Assembly (NCBI GenBank): GCA_009700715.1
Contig: WLLM01000027.1
Location: 1-8,021, forward strand
Direction of reading: 5' to 3'
Length of the DNA stretch: 8,021 bases
Source: Actinomycetota bacterium
GTDB taxonomy: Bacteria > Actinomycetota > Actinomycetes > Nanopelagicales > Nanopelagicaceae
Part shown: piece by piece, positions 7,338 to 8,021 of the stretch
How the letters are laid out: each line of letters starts with the position of its first letter
Position numbering within the stretch: position 1 is the stretch's first letter
Made by a program: the position numbers and the translations under genes
The notes under the pieces: model-generated
What the model saw: only the letters and a program-made list of their open reading frames with translations
Told to the model about the DNA's origin: nothing
The model's database searches: none

Positions 7338-7501
7338 GCCTCGCCCTTCGTAACCGAATCGTTATCGCCAAAGGGCCAAAGTAGGTTGACTCGCCTGTCA
7401 CCCCAAACAAAGATGAACCCATGTAAATCCTTGGTCCCCATAAATCCAAGGCGATACATATCCCGTAGTAGGAAATCCCTCTACATCGAGAAAGGCGTTA
7501 C
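7338..7501 (+). promoter_or_regulatory. Structured intergenic region upstream of the sugar-binding protein gene
   Basis: This non-coding stretch must hold the promoter and leader of the downstream gene. Visible elements are GCCCTT (7343-7348) paired with AAGGGC (7371-7376), and inside that loop TAAC (7351-7354) paired with GTTA (7361-7364). TTGACT at 7386-7391 resembles a -35 box. CCTTGG (7429-7434) and CCAAGG (7446-7451) form a 6-bp stem with an 11-nt loop. TAAATCC occurs at 7424-7430 and again at 7441-7447. No -10 box at a proper distance from TTGACT is convincing, so the transcription start cannot be placed. Confidence 0.5.
7489..7495 (+). promoter_or_regulatory. Strong ribosome binding site of the sugar-binding protein gene
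   Basis: AGAAAGG is a 7-nt exact match to the start of the Shine-Dalgarno complement AGAAAGGAGG and ends 6 nt before the ATG at 7502. It is the best site in the window, fixes the start codon and fits high expression. Confidence 0.8.
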
Positions 7502-8021
7502 ATGCTAAAGAAGTCCAAAGTAGCAGCTGTATTCGCTGCACTTGCACTTGTTGTGACAACAGCTCCAGCATCATCTGCTGCAACTGATAAGCAACTCGAA
7601 ATCTTTACCTGGTGGGCATCAGGCGGAGAAGCTGCAGGTCTTGCAGGAATGACAACTGAGTTCGAATCAAAGAACCCAAAGACTCCATTTATTAACGCAA
7701 CAGTTGCAGGCGCAGCTGGCGTTAACGCAAAGGGTGTTCTTGTATCACGTATGCAGGCTGGTAATCCACCTGATACTTTCCAAGCACACGCTGGCGAAGA
7801 ACTTTCTTCTTATGTAAAGGCTGGACAGGTTGAAGACCTTTCATTCCTATACAAGTCAGAAGGATGGGACAAGATTTTCCCTAAGGATCTCGTAAAGACC
7901 CTTACAACAAACGGAAAGATCTACTCAGTTCCAGTAAACATTCACCGTGCAAACGTTCTATGGTGGAACCCAGCAGCTGCAAAGAAGGCTGGAATCACTA
8001 AGGCTCCTGCAACTCTTGATG
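7502..8021 (+). CDS. Secreted sugar ABC transporter substrate-binding protein (family 1), N-terminal part
   Basis: The reading frame is open to the right edge, giving 173 codons with no stop. Residues 1-27 (starting MLKKSKVAAVFAALALVV) form a classical Sec signal peptide: basic start, hydrophobic core and an Ala-x-Ala-like site in PASSAA before TDK. There is no lipobox Cys. The mature part starts LEIFTWWASGGEAAGL, followed by a VSRMQAGNPPDTFQAHAGEEL block and YSVPVNIHRANVLWWNPAAAKKAG. These resemble CUT1-type binding proteins for glucose, mannose or related sugars. It should bind the sugar outside the membrane and deliver it to permeases probably encoded downstream. Lys is encoded by AAG 15 times against one AAA, unlike the S51-like gene (2 against 8), a sign of selection for high expression. 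The exact sugar cannot be told from this fragment. Confidence 0.88.
   Translation, partial: MLKKSKVAAVFAALALVVTTAPASSAATDKQLEIFTWWASGGEAAGLAGMTTEFESKNPKTPFINATVAGAAGVNAKGVLVSRMQAGNPPDTFQAHAGEELSSYVKAGQVEDLSFLYKSEGWDKIFPKDLVKTLTTNGKIYSVPVNIHRANVLWWNPAAAKKAGITKAPATLD

Noticed and set aside
7386..7414. TTGACT -35 with AAAGAT as -10 for the binding-protein gene
   Set aside because: TTGACT is good and spacing is 17, but AAAGAT lacks the TANNNT pattern, so a promoter call here is not supported.

Overview
All genes in this window lie on the plus strand and are packed tightly. By eye the GC content is moderate, near 45-50%. The gene order purN-purH-folD-small membrane protein-mdh is one I recognise from Actinobacteria. 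A low-GC, streamlined actinobacterium with many sugar-uptake genes would fit, for example the freshwater acI / Nanopelagicales group. That taxonomic guess is inference from gene order and composition, not from a marker gene.

Region 1 (1-2812) is purine and one-carbon metabolism. It holds the 3' end of purN (GAR transformylase), purH (AICAR transformylase / IMP cyclohydrolase, overlapping purN by 8 nt), folD (which makes 10-formyl-tetrahydrofolate, the cofactor used by both PurN and PurH), and a 75-residue three-helix membrane protein that resembles DUF3017 and overlaps folD by 13 nt.

Region 2 (2813-5769) is central carbon metabolism. A 54-nt gap carries a near-perfect 20-bp palindrome. It is followed by an LDH-like malate dehydrogenase, an NADP isocitrate dehydrogenase of the homodimeric eukaryote-like class, and an S51 / peptidase E-like protein starting 2 nt after icd.

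Region 3 (5770-7337) is an L-arabinose isomerase with no visible Shine-Dalgarno but a TANNNT box 7 nt before its ATG, as in leaderless transcripts. A rho-independent-type terminator follows it.

Region 4 (7338-8021) is a structured intergenic region with inverted repeats, then the first 173 codons of a secreted sugar-binding protein of an ABC transporter. Its codon bias is strong and it has an excellent ribosome binding site, both suggesting high expression.

The logic of the window is housekeeping: purine synthesis coupled to C1 supply, two TCA dehydrogenases, then sugar catabolism and uptake. I see no mobile element, CRISPR array, RNA gene or defence system. The most interesting points are the operator-like palindrome before mdh, the MDH class at this locus, the apparently isolated araA, and the non-lipidated sugar-binding protein.
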